Source: Fimbriimonadaceae bacterium (GTDB lineage: Bacteria; Armatimonadota; Fimbriimonadia; Fimbriimonadales; Fimbriimonadaceae). Taken from it: 5,943 nt of DNA. Below are positions 1 through 5,908 of this stretch, in pieces; the stretch's first letter is position 1, and every line of letters begins with the position of its first letter. Both the position numbers and the translations under genes were made by a program. A model generated the notes under the pieces. It was given only the letters and a program-made list of their open reading frames with translations, had not been told where the DNA came from and ran no database searches. The stretch lies in NCBI GenBank assembly GCA_022402505.1, contig JAKRSE010000295.1, positions 1 to 5,943 of the forward strand, given 5' to 3'.

Positions 1-1837
1 AGGCGGAGGCGCTCCGATGAGCTTCCCGTTCAGCATGGGCCAGCAACCACCCCCGATCCGGGCAAGCAGTGACGACTTCAGCAACTCGGTGATCGTCAAC
101 GCACCGAGCAATCGCCAGCTTGAAGTCGAGGCGCTGATCGAAGAGATCGACCAGCAGACCCAGCAACCCCAGGCGACTCGGGTCTTCAAGCTGGACTACG
201 CCGTGGCCACGGAGGTTCTGCCGGTGGTTCAGGGCGTCCTTCAGGCGAACTCGCCGCGAGGCCGCGGCGGCCCCAGCGCCCAGGGCAACCGAGGCGGGGG
301 AGGCGGAGGCTTCTTCGGCTTCCTGTTCGGCGGCGGCAACGCCCAGCAGCAGGGCACCGCGACGGCCGATGATCGGACCAACACCATCGTCGTCACCACG
401 ATCCCGGACAACATCACCCTGGTCGAGACGGTCCTGAAGGAGCTTGACACCGAAGTCCCGGTGGCGAGCACCACCTTCGTCTTCCCGCTCCAGAACGCCC
501 GGGCCGACGCCATCGCCGAGCTGATGCAGAGCGCCTTCGGCAACCGGCAGGCGGGCGGCAACTTCAACCGAGGCGGCGGATTCAACCAGGGCCGCACGGG
601 CCAGAACACCCGAAACAACAACACCAACCGCAACCGCAACACGGGCGGCGGGGGAGGAGGCGGTGGCGGCTTCGGTCGCGGCGTGGACGAGGAGCAGGCG
701 GGCCCGGACGGGGTCAACCTCTCGGTCGATCCGGACGGCAACATCACCACCGACGTCTTCGTTCAGCAGGGCGGCTTCCGCGGAGGATTCTTCGGCCAGC
801 AGGGCGGCACCCGGCAGCAGAGCGGCCTGGTGCGCGGCTCCGACGGCCGGGTCATCAACCAGCGCGACTTGACGGGCCAGGTCACCGCCATCCCGGACCC
901 GAACACGAACAGCCTGATCGTGGTCACCACGCCGGACAACATCGACCTCATCCGGCAGGTGCTGGATCAGCTGGACCGGGTTCCCGAGCAGGTGATGATC
1001 GAGACGATCATCGTCGAAGCCACGCTTGACAAGACCGACAAGCTGGGAATCGAATGGGCGGGCACGAGCAACAACCTGGCGGGCAACCAGGGAGTGACCG
1101 GAACCGGCCGCACCGACTTCGGACTCCAGAACGCCACCCCGGCCCTGCAGGGCTTCCGCTACACGGTGACGGGCGGAAACATCACGGGCTTCATGAACGC
1201 TCTGGCCACCGACGACAAGTTCGAAATCCTCAGCACGCCGAGGATTTTCACCAGCAACAACGTCGCGGCGCAGATCAACATCAGCCAGGCGGTGCCCTTC
1301 ATCCTCAGCACCCGGACGGATACCAACGGCGCCCAGACCTTCAACTACTCCTTCCAGGATGTCGGGATCGTTCTGGACGTGACCCCGCGGATCACCAGCA
1401 ACGGCTACGTGACCATGGACGTGAGCCAGACGGCGAACGACCTGCAGGGCTTCACCGACTTCAACGCCCCGATCGTGAACCAGCGACAGGCCGAGACGAC
1501 GGTGAGCGTGAAGGACGGCGAGACCATCGTTCTCGGCGGAATCATGCGGTCCACCGTCACGTCCCGGGTCAAGAAGCTCCCGATCCTCGGCGACATCCCG
1601 ATCCTCGGCCAGCTCTTCCGATCCACCGATCGGCAGAACCAGAAGACGGAGCTGCTGGTCTTTCTCCGCCCGGTCATCGTCCGCGACGAGGACCAGGCCC
1701 GAAGCCTGCGGGAGAACACCAGCCGACAGCTCTCCCCGGACCTGCAGCGAAAGCTGAATCAGAACATCCAGAACCAGGCAACGGCCGCCACTGGCAAGAA
1801 CGAGAAGACGAACAAGCCGCCGACGACGCAGCCCTGA
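1..1837 (+). CDS. gspD: Type II secretion / type IV pilus secretin (GspD-like), 5'-truncated by window edge
   Basis: Secretins form the multimeric outer-membrane pore of type II secretion and type IV pilus systems. The frame is open to the left edge (GGGAP before the ATG at 17) and no signal peptide is seen, so the true start is upstream. Numbering from the ATG at 17, three short secretin/NolW-type repeats appear: about 19-53 (NSVIVNAPSN), 54-149 (NTIVVTTIPDN) and 150-325 (NSLIVVTTPDN). The beta-barrel secretin domain covers about 326-556. It shows the family signature DGETIVLGGI (500-509) followed by LPILGDIPILGQLF (521-534). The ending ELLVFLRPVIVRD (545-557) plus a roughly 50-residue Gln/Asn-rich tail resembles GspD more than PilQ, which typically ends near FxTPxI. 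Glycine/asparagine-rich insertions interrupt the periplasmic repeats at about 79-116 and 176-290. The domain call is secure. GspD versus another secretin subtype is less certain without the N-terminus and upstream genes. Confidence 0.93.
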   Translation, partial: GGGAPMSFPFSMGQQPPPIRASSDDFSNSVIVNAPSNRQLEVEALIEEIDQQTQQPQATRVFKLDYAVATEVLPVVQGVLQANSPRGRGGPSAQGNRGGGGGGFFGFLFGGGNAQQQGTATADDRTNTIVVTTIPDNITLVETVLKELDTEVPVASTTFVFPLQNARADAIAELMQSAFGNRQAGGNFNRGGGFNQGRTGQNTRNNNTNRNRNTGGGGGGGGGFGRGVDEEQAGPDGVNLSVDPDGNITTDVFVQQGGFRGGFFGQQGGTRQQSGLVRGSDGRVINQRDLTGQVTAIPDPNTNSLIVVTTPDNIDLIRQVLDQLDRVPEQVMIETIIVEATLDKTDKLGIEWAGTSNNLAGNQGVTGTGRTDFGLQNATPALQGFRYTVTGGNITGFMNALATDDKFEILSTPRIFTSNNVAAQINISQAVPFILSTRTDTNGAQTFNYSFQDVGIVLDVTPRITSNGYVTMDVSQTANDLQGFTDFNAPIVNQRQAETTVSVKDGETIVLGGIMRSTVTSRVKKLPILGDIPILGQLFRSTDRQNQKTELLVFLRPVIVRDEDQARSLRENTSRQLSPDLQRKLNQNIQNQATAATGKNEKTNKPPTTQP

Positions 1838-1860
1838 GGCTGCTCAGGGTTCGATTCCCG

Positions 1861-1902
1861 AGCGGGCCCGGTCTTCGATTGAGAGGACCGGGCCCGCTTT
1901 TT
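1861..1902 (+). terminator. Rho-independent terminator after the secretin gene
   Basis: A perfect 13-bp GC-rich stem (AGCGGGCCCGGTC at 1861-1873 pairing with GACCGGGCCCGCT at 1886-1898) encloses a 12-nt loop. It runs directly into a stretch of five T (1898-1902). It lies 23 nt after the secretin stop codon, so it should separate that transcript from the next gene. Confidence 0.9.
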
Positions 1903-1912
1903 GGCGAATCAC

Positions 1913-1944
1913 TGAACGTCCGGGCTCGGTGAACGTCGTAGTCT
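1913..1944 (+). promoter_or_regulatory. Possible promoter/operator region with TGAACGTC direct repeat
   Basis: The octamer TGAACGTC occurs twice in the same orientation, at 1913-1920 and 1930-1937 (17-bp period). A third partial match, GACGTC, lies at 1952-1957. Just after the second copy is TAGTCT (1939-1944), which fits a loose TAnnnT -10 hexamer. No convincing -35 hexamer is visible at normal spacing. A terminator closes the upstream unit at 1902, so a promoter must lie somewhere in this gap if the following gene is expressed on its own. The exact position is a guess. Confidence 0.3.
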
Positions 1945-1985
1945 CTCAAGGGACGTCTGCTCGAGCGGAGTCCCATGAGTTTCCA

Positions 1986-2777
1986 ATGAAGACTTCCTTC
2001 TTGAAGGCGATCGCCGTCGCCTCGCTCGCCCTCGCCGCGAGTCTGTCAATGGCTCAGGGTCGCCCCGGCGGCATGGGCATGGGCATGATGATGCAGGGCG
2101 GAGGCATGGGAGACGCCATGCTTCTGAACTCCCCCGACGTCCAGAAGGACCTGAAGCTGACGGACGAGCAGAAGTCCAAGCTTGAGGCGATTCGGACCGA
2201 GGCGATGGCCGGATTCGGCGGCGGCCGAGGCCAGGGCGGTCAGCGGCCCCAGGGTCAGGCTCAAGGCGGACAGGCTCAGGGCGGACAGAGGCCGGGCGCG
2301 GTCGATTGGCAGGCCCGGATGCGCGAGCTGAACGACAAGACGATGGCCGTGCTCACCGACGCCCAGAAGGCCCGGCTGAAGCAGATCGGCATCCAGGTGG
2401 CCGGCGGCCGAGCCCTGATGCGCGACGACGTTCAGAAGGACCTCGACCTGCGCGCGGCTCAGAAGCAGCAGCTCAAGGCCCTGAACGACTCCTTCCAGGC
2501 CGGAATGATGACGATGTTCCAGCAGATGCGCGACGGCTCCATGTCCCGCGAGGATATGCAGGCGACGATCGAGCGCAACAACAAGATTCTGGATGCGGAA
2601 GCCGTCAAGGTCTTGACCCCCGAGCAGAAGACGAAGTTTGAAGCCATGAAGGGCCCCAAGTTCGAAGGCCAGGTCGTCCAGATGGGCTTTGGCGGCGGAC
2701 GCCAGGGCGGCGGTCGCCAGGGCGGTGGACGCCAGGGCGGCGGCGGTCAGGGCGGCGCACGACCCCCGGCCGCCTGA
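1986..2777 (+). CDS. Secreted Spy/CpxP-like LTxxQ-motif protein with Gly/Gln-rich linker and tail
   Basis: A predicted periplasmic helical protein of 263 aa. LTxxQ proteins (Spy, CpxP and relatives) are envelope chaperones or stress sensors in enterobacteria; the role here is not known. Residues 1-23 form a signal peptide (KTSFLK, hydrophobic core, then SMA before Q24), which decides the start at 1986 over the in-frame GTG at 1929. The first motif group is DVQKDL at 51-56, LTDEQ at 58-62 and VLTDAQKARLKQIG at 122-135. The second is DVQKDL at 148-153, the degenerate LRAAQ at 155-159 and VLTPEQKTKFEAMKG at 209-223. The layout is therefore two copies of one module of about 90 aa. A Gly/Gln-rich linker (77-104) sits inside the first copy and an RQGGG-repeat tail (235-258) ends the protein. 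A Met/Gly-rich stretch (27-44) follows the signal peptide. The Shine-Dalgarno is poor: GGAG at 1967-1970 is 15 nt away. Terminators on both sides make it monocistronic. Confidence 0.85.
   Translation: MKTSFLKAIAVASLALAASLSMAQGRPGGMGMGMMMQGGGMGDAMLLNSPDVQKDLKLTDEQKSKLEAIRTEAMAGFGGGRGQGGQRPQGQAQGGQAQGGQRPGAVDWQARMRELNDKTMAVLTDAQKARLKQIGIQVAGGRALMRDDVQKDLDLRAAQKQQLKALNDSFQAGMMTMFQQMRDGSMSREDMQATIERNNKILDAEAVKVLTPEQKTKFEAMKGPKFEGQVVQMGFGGGRQGGGRQGGGRQGGGGQGGARPPAA
2694..2753 (+). repeat. Four tandem 15-bp repeats encoding a GGRQG-type tail
   Basis: Units lie at 2694-2708, 2709-2723, 2724-2738 and 2739-2753. The consensus is GGCGGACGCCAGGGC; the last unit is the most diverged. Being a multiple of 3, unit gain or loss would keep the reading frame. 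A related pair of 15-mers (CAGGCTCAAGGCGGA / CAGGCTCAGGGCGGA) occurs earlier in the same gene at 2256-2285. Confidence 0.9.
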
Positions 2778-2803
2778 GCCCGAGCGGCACTCTCTTCACC
2801 CAC

Positions 2804-2850
2804 AACCTCCGTCCCGATCCTTCAGGATTCGGGGCGGAGGTTCGCTTTTG
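2804..2850 (+). terminator. Rho-independent terminator after the LTxxQ gene
   Basis: A 17-bp hairpin joins arm 2804-2820 to arm 2825-2842 with a TTCA loop. It contains one bulged T (2829) and one G-U pair (2812/2834). The T run is short (TTTT at 2846-2849) and set off by CGC, so termination may be less efficient than at 1861-1902, but the stem is strong. Confidence 0.8.
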
Positions 2851-2912
2851 GTGGCCGCGTCAATCAGGAACGAAATGGTCAGATTGATTGTGCCCAAAAC
2901 GGTTCTCTTGGG

Positions 2913-2921
2913 TGCTAGCAT
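2913..2921 (+). promoter_or_regulatory. Candidate extended -10 promoter for the prepilin operon
   Basis: TGC-TAGCAT (2913-2921) matches the extended -10 pattern TGn-TAnnAT. Transcription would start near 2928 and leave a 5' leader of roughly 125 nt. No good -35 is seen at 16-18 bp, as is allowed for extended -10 promoters. The hexamer overlaps a small inverted repeat, GCTAG (2914-2918) / CTAGC (2926-2930). The surrounding 2851-2950 stretch is visibly richer in A+T than the flanking genes, which supports a promoter there. Confidence 0.4.
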
Positions 2922-2927
2922 GAATCT

Positions 2928-3052
2928 AGCGAAACGGCTGGAGTAATCCCTACAAGTCCCGCTTGCACTGATGCCTTCAGCCACTCTCGTATTCATTTCG
3001 GACTCTCCTCTGAAGTGGATATTCCTCCGACGACGGAATCAAGAACACGGCA
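2928..3052 (+). other. Non-coding, possibly structured leader of the prepilin operon
   Basis: No gene is supported here. Visible pairings are GGCTGGAG (2936-2943) with CTTCAGCC (2975-2982, one G-U), CAAG (2953-2956) with CTTG (2962-2965), CTTCA (2975-2979) with TGAAG (3011-3015), and CCACT (2981-2985) with AGTGG (3014-3018). The first and third use the same bases, so they exclude each other. It does not match any riboswitch class I can recall. Pairings of this length can arise by chance. Confidence 0.3.
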
Positions 3053-3954
<902 letters not shown>

Positions 3955-3955
<1 letters not shown>

Positions 3956-4209
3956 TGAAGGCGATGGTCAAGCACCTCTGGCTGCCGATTCTGGCGGTCG
4001 GTCTGCTGGCCGGATGCGGGACGGGCGACTCGGGCGCCCGTCCCCCGGCCCCCGAAGAGCGGAATCTGACGGTCGAGCAACAGATCGAGCGGATTCCCGA
4101 AAACGTTCCGCCGGATGTCCGGGCCGGAATCGAAGCGAACATCCGTGAAAAGGCGGCCCAAGGCGCCGCCGAAGACGCCGCGCGAAAGCGTGCTGCAGGC
4201 GGATCATGA
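3955..4209 (+). CDS. Small putative lipoprotein (84 aa)
   Basis: I do not recognise a family. The start is the ATG at 3955, which shares its A with the stop of the prepilin gene (TGATG), so translation is probably coupled. The N-terminus is MKAMVKH, then a hydrophobic stretch and the lipobox L18-A19-G20-C21. After lipidation at C21 comes a flexible segment rich in Gly, Ser and Pro (about 22-34). An acidic, helix-favouring region follows (EERNLTVEQQIERIPENVPPDVRAGIEANIREK, about 35-68, with two Pro-containing breaks), then an Ala/Lys/Arg-rich tail. The mature protein is only about 64 residues, suited to a small accessory or inhibitor-like partner. Its location beside a prepilin-like gene suggests a role in handling that protein, but this is inference. 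An earlier in-frame ATG at 3826 lies inside the prepilin gene and would place the signal peptide internally, so it was not used. Confidence 0.8.
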
Positions 4210-4607
4210 CCGTCCGATGGCGTGACCTGATGCCCGCGCTCGTGCTGGCGTCGATCATCGCCATCGGCGGATGCAGCTCCGGGGTCGTTGAATCGGCCTC
4301 GGAGCCTGTTTCTGCCGAGGCCTTCCCCGCCGACGGAGCCCAGCCGGCCGAACTGGTCAAGTCTTGGACCGCCGAAGGCGGAAGCTCGATGGACCTTCGG
4401 GCCGACGGCACGATGACGAACGTCGTCCGGGTCAGCACCGGCTCGGGAAACTCCGCCGGAAACGAGTCGGAAGGACGCTGGTCGGTCGCCCAAGAGCACC
4501 TGTTCATCGAGCTCCAGGGCAGGACGACCAAGTACGAGTTCGAGATCAAGGACGGCGACCTTTGGATGGGTCGCGGCAAGGTCAGATTCCGCTACAAACC
4601 GGACTGA
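4206..4607 (+). CDS. Putative lipoprotein with lipocalin-like sequence pattern (133 aa)
   Basis: Not assigned to a named family with confidence. The ATG at 4206 overlaps the preceding stop as ATGA. A plausible Shine-Dalgarno (AGGCGGA, 4197-4203) lies just ahead. The signal region is MTVRWRD plus a hydrophobic stretch (9-22) and the lipobox I20-G21-G22-C23. After a linker rich in Ser, Ala and Glu (24-46), residues 49-133 read as short alternating strands: LVKSWTA, SSMDLRADGTM, EGRWSVAQEHLFIEL, TTKYEFEIKDGDLWM and KVRFRYKPD. This order (L-x-W, then DGT, then G-x-W, then L-x-L, ending in a basic strand) resembles small lipocalin-like or META-like beta-barrel domains in bacterial lipoproteins. 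It is the last gene of the three-gene cluster. Its stop codon touches the 3' end of a convergent tRNA gene, leaving no room for an independent terminator. Confidence 0.82.
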   Translation: MTVRWRDLMPALVLASIIAIGGCSSGVVESASEPVSAEAFPADGAQPAELVKSWTAEGGSSMDLRADGTMTNVVRVSTGSGNSAGNESEGRWSVAQEHLFIELQGRTTKYEFEIKDGDLWMGRGKVRFRYKPD

Positions 4608-4693
4608 TGGTGGGCGAGGGGGGACTCGAACCCCCACGTCTTTTGGACACTGGAACCTAAATCCAGGGCGTCTGCCAATTTCGCCACTCGCCC
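4608..4693 (-). tRNA. tRNA-Leu, anticodon UAG
   Basis: Read on the minus strand from 4693: acceptor GGGCGAG pairs with CTCGCCC (4618-4612). The D arm is GCG / CGC with GG in the loop. The anticodon stem CTGGA / TCCAG holds the loop TTTAGGT, giving UAG for CUN leucine codons. A long variable arm (4649-4636, GTC/GAC stem) is typical of tRNA-Leu. The T arm is GGGGG-TTCGAGT-CCCCC. The discriminator is A (4611) and CCA is encoded (4610-4608). The 3' end abuts the stop codon of the convergent lipoprotein gene. Confidence 0.97.
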
Positions 4694-4705
4694 GCCCTGG
4701 TTGAA

Positions 4706-4711
4706 AGTCTA
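4706..4711 (-). promoter_or_regulatory. Possible -10 element for tRNA-Leu
   Basis: On the minus strand TAGACT lies 12 nt upstream of the mature tRNA 5' end (4693). It matches TATAAT at TA and the final T, with an A/C swap. No clear -35 is present at 16-18 bp upstream. Position is the main argument. Confidence 0.3.
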
Positions 4712-4765
4712 CCGAGCGCGCCCAGCCTCGAGGGGCCCGGAATCCACCGGACGACGGGGCCTCGG

Positions 4766-4783
4766 GCCGGATACACTGCCGGC
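4766..4783 (+). promoter_or_regulatory. -10 element (TACACT) inside a GCCGG-N8-CCGGC palindrome, immediately before the oxidoreductase start
   Basis: TACACT at 4772-4777 ends 7 nt before the A of the ATG at 4784, which would put the transcript start at or next to the start codon. No Shine-Dalgarno is present between it and the ATG. The hexamer lies in the 8-nt spacer between GCCGG (4766-4770) and CCGGC (4779-4783), an arrangement that could serve as an operator covering the promoter. The palindrome may also be chance in such GC-rich sequence. Confidence 0.45.
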
Positions 4784-5761
4784 ATGGCTTTGAGAATCGG
4801 CGTTCTGAGTGCGGCCCATGTCCACGCCCCCGGTTTCACGGCCGGCTTCCTGAACCATCCCGATGCGGAGGTGGTCGGCATCTGGGACGATCAGGCCGAC
4901 CGTGGCGCCGCCTTTGCCGAAGCCCGCTCGCTTCCCTTCCATGCCGATCGAGGCAGGCTGATTGGCGAGGTCGATGCCGTCGTCATCTGCAGCGAAAACA
5001 TGCGCCATCTGGAGAACCTGGAGGCGGCCGCCGCTGCCGGGGTTCATATCCTCTGCGAAAAGCCGATCGCCCCGACCGACGAGCATGCGGACGCCGTGGC
5101 CCGACTCATCTCCGCCAAGCCCGCAGATCGGGTCTGGATGACCGCCTTTCCCTGTCCCTTCTCCCCGAGCTTCCAGCGGATGGCCAAGCTGATTGAATCG
5201 GGCGAAATCGGCCGGATTCTGGCCCTCTGCTGCACCAATCGCGGCTCTTGTCCCTTCGGCTGGTTCGTGGAGCCCGAGCTTTCCGGCGGCGGGGCGATGA
5301 TCGACCATGTCGTCCATGTCGCCGACCTGCTCTGGCGTCTGCTGGGCGAGGAGCCGGACCAGGTGGCCGCCGAGACCGGAAGCGCGATGTATGGGCAGGC
5401 CTGGGAGGACACCGCCAAAGTCACCCTGGGCTACCCCAGCGGCGTCTTCGCGACCCTCGATTCCAGCTGGAGCCGGCCGACGGGCTACAAGACCTGGGGC
5501 GATGTCACCATCCGGGCGGTCGGCGAAAAGGGCGTTCTGGAGGCGGACCTCTTCGCGCAGGGCGTCGACCACTACCCGGCTTCCGGCCTCCGCCTCAGCG
5601 GCACGGCGAGCGACATGGATTCGCTCATGGTGGCCGAGTTCATCGCCGCCATCCGGGAGGGCCGCGAGCCCAGCGTGACCCTGGCCGACGGCCTCCGAGC
5701 CTCCCAAGTCGCCCTGGCCGCCTACCGAGCCCAAGCCTCCGGCACCGCCGCCGCCGTCTGA
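4784..5761 (+). CDS. Gfo/Idh/MocA-family NAD(P)-dependent oxidoreductase
   Basis: A cytoplasmic enzyme of 325 aa. The family mostly oxidises or reduces hydroxyl groups of sugars, inositols and related compounds using NAD(P); the substrate here cannot be predicted. The N-terminal Rossmann domain runs to about residue 120: RIGVLSAAHVHAPGF (4-18), the acidic strand end VVGIWDD (30-36), VDAVVICSEN (63-72) and the family hallmark CEKP (91-94, Lys93). The C-terminal alpha/beta domain follows, with LIESGEIGRI (136-145) and GGGAMIDHVVHVADLL (168-183) carrying the conserved Asp174, His175, His178 and Asp181. The usual glycine-rich nucleotide loop is modified: Ser9 and Ala11 replace two glycines. A His-x-His pair (H12, H14) follows, a variant I recall from one subgroup of this family. 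Length is normal. It stands alone between two tRNA genes, appears leaderless, and has no clear terminator before tRNA-Val. Confidence 0.93.
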   Translation: MALRIGVLSAAHVHAPGFTAGFLNHPDAEVVGIWDDQADRGAAFAEARSLPFHADRGRLIGEVDAVVICSENMRHLENLEAAAAAGVHILCEKPIAPTDEHADAVARLISAKPADRVWMTAFPCPFSPSFQRMAKLIESGEIGRILALCCTNRGSCPFGWFVEPELSGGGAMIDHVVHVADLLWRLLGEEPDQVAAETGSAMYGQAWEDTAKVTLGYPSGVFATLDSSWSRPTGYKTWGDVTIRAVGEKGVLEADLFAQGVDHYPASGLRLSGTASDMDSLMVAEFIAAIREGREPSVTLADGLRASQVALAAYRAQASGTAAAV

Positions 5762-5814
5762 CGACCAGGCGTCCCAGGCGTTCGGCCCTCCGGCGGCAAA
5801 GGCGGGCCGTCGCG

Positions 5815-5823
5815 TGACATAAT
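5815..5823 (+). promoter_or_regulatory. Extended -10 promoter for tRNA-Val
   Basis: TGA-CATAAT (5815-5823) fits the extended -10 pattern TGn-TATAAT with one mismatch. The start would fall near 5830, about 4 nt before the mature tRNA 5' end. It is one of the few A+T-rich spots in a GC-rich gap. The -35 region (GGCAAA around 5795) is poor. Confidence 0.55.
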
Positions 5824-5833
5824 CTTGGCTTCC

Positions 5834-5908
5834 GGGCGGTTAGCTCAGCGGTAGAGCACTTCGTTCACACCGAAGGGGTCGTGGGTTCAAATCCCGCACC
5901 GCCCACCA
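5834..5908 (+). tRNA. tRNA-Val, anticodon CAC
   Basis: Acceptor GGGCGGT (5834-5840) pairs with ACCGCCC (5898-5904). The D arm is GCTC-AGCGGTA-GAGC. The anticodon stem CTTCG / CGAAG encloses TTCACAC, giving anticodon CAC for the valine codon GUG. The variable loop is five nt (GGGTC). The T arm is GTGGG-TTCAAAT-CCCGC. The discriminator is A5905 and CCA is encoded at 5906-5908. All stems are fully paired. The 35 nt after it (5909-5943) hold no feature I can support before the window ends. Confidence 0.98.

Noticed and set aside
17..19. ATG at 17 as the real start of the secretin, with GGAGG at 5-9 as Shine-Dalgarno
   Set aside because: No signal peptide follows and the frame is open to the window edge. 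The purine run is better read as codons of another glycine-rich stretch, so the gene is treated as truncated.
1845..1862. GGGTTCGATTCCC after the secretin stop, resembling a tRNA T arm or a tRNA remnant/attachment site
   Set aside because: Only three base pairs flank the loop, no acceptor or anticodon arm precedes it, and it runs straight into the terminator. Coincidence is the simplest reading.
1054..1932. Plus-strand ORF of 292 codons inside and past the secretin gene
   Set aside because: It is a shifted frame of the secretin domain, with a composition rich in Arg, His, Gln and Pro, and it runs through the terminator at 1861-1902.
2694..2753. Regular short repeats as a CRISPR-like array
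   Set aside because: The units are 15 bp with no spacers and lie in frame within a coding gene; they encode a low-complexity tail.
2956..2968. TTGCA as the -12 half of a sigma-54 promoter for the prepilin gene
   Set aside because: The position where the -24 GG should fall (2953-2954) reads CA, so the element is incomplete.
4709..5734. Minus-strand ORF of 341 codons antisense to the oxidoreductase, longer than the gene itself
   Set aside because: The plus strand has all Gfo/Idh/MocA motifs. The antisense protein has no motif, and its length reflects high GC at third positions.
4608..5908. Genomic island between the two tRNA genes
   Set aside because: Both tRNAs are intact, no integrase, phage gene or duplicated tRNA end is present, and the single gene between them is a housekeeping-type oxidoreductase of similar composition.
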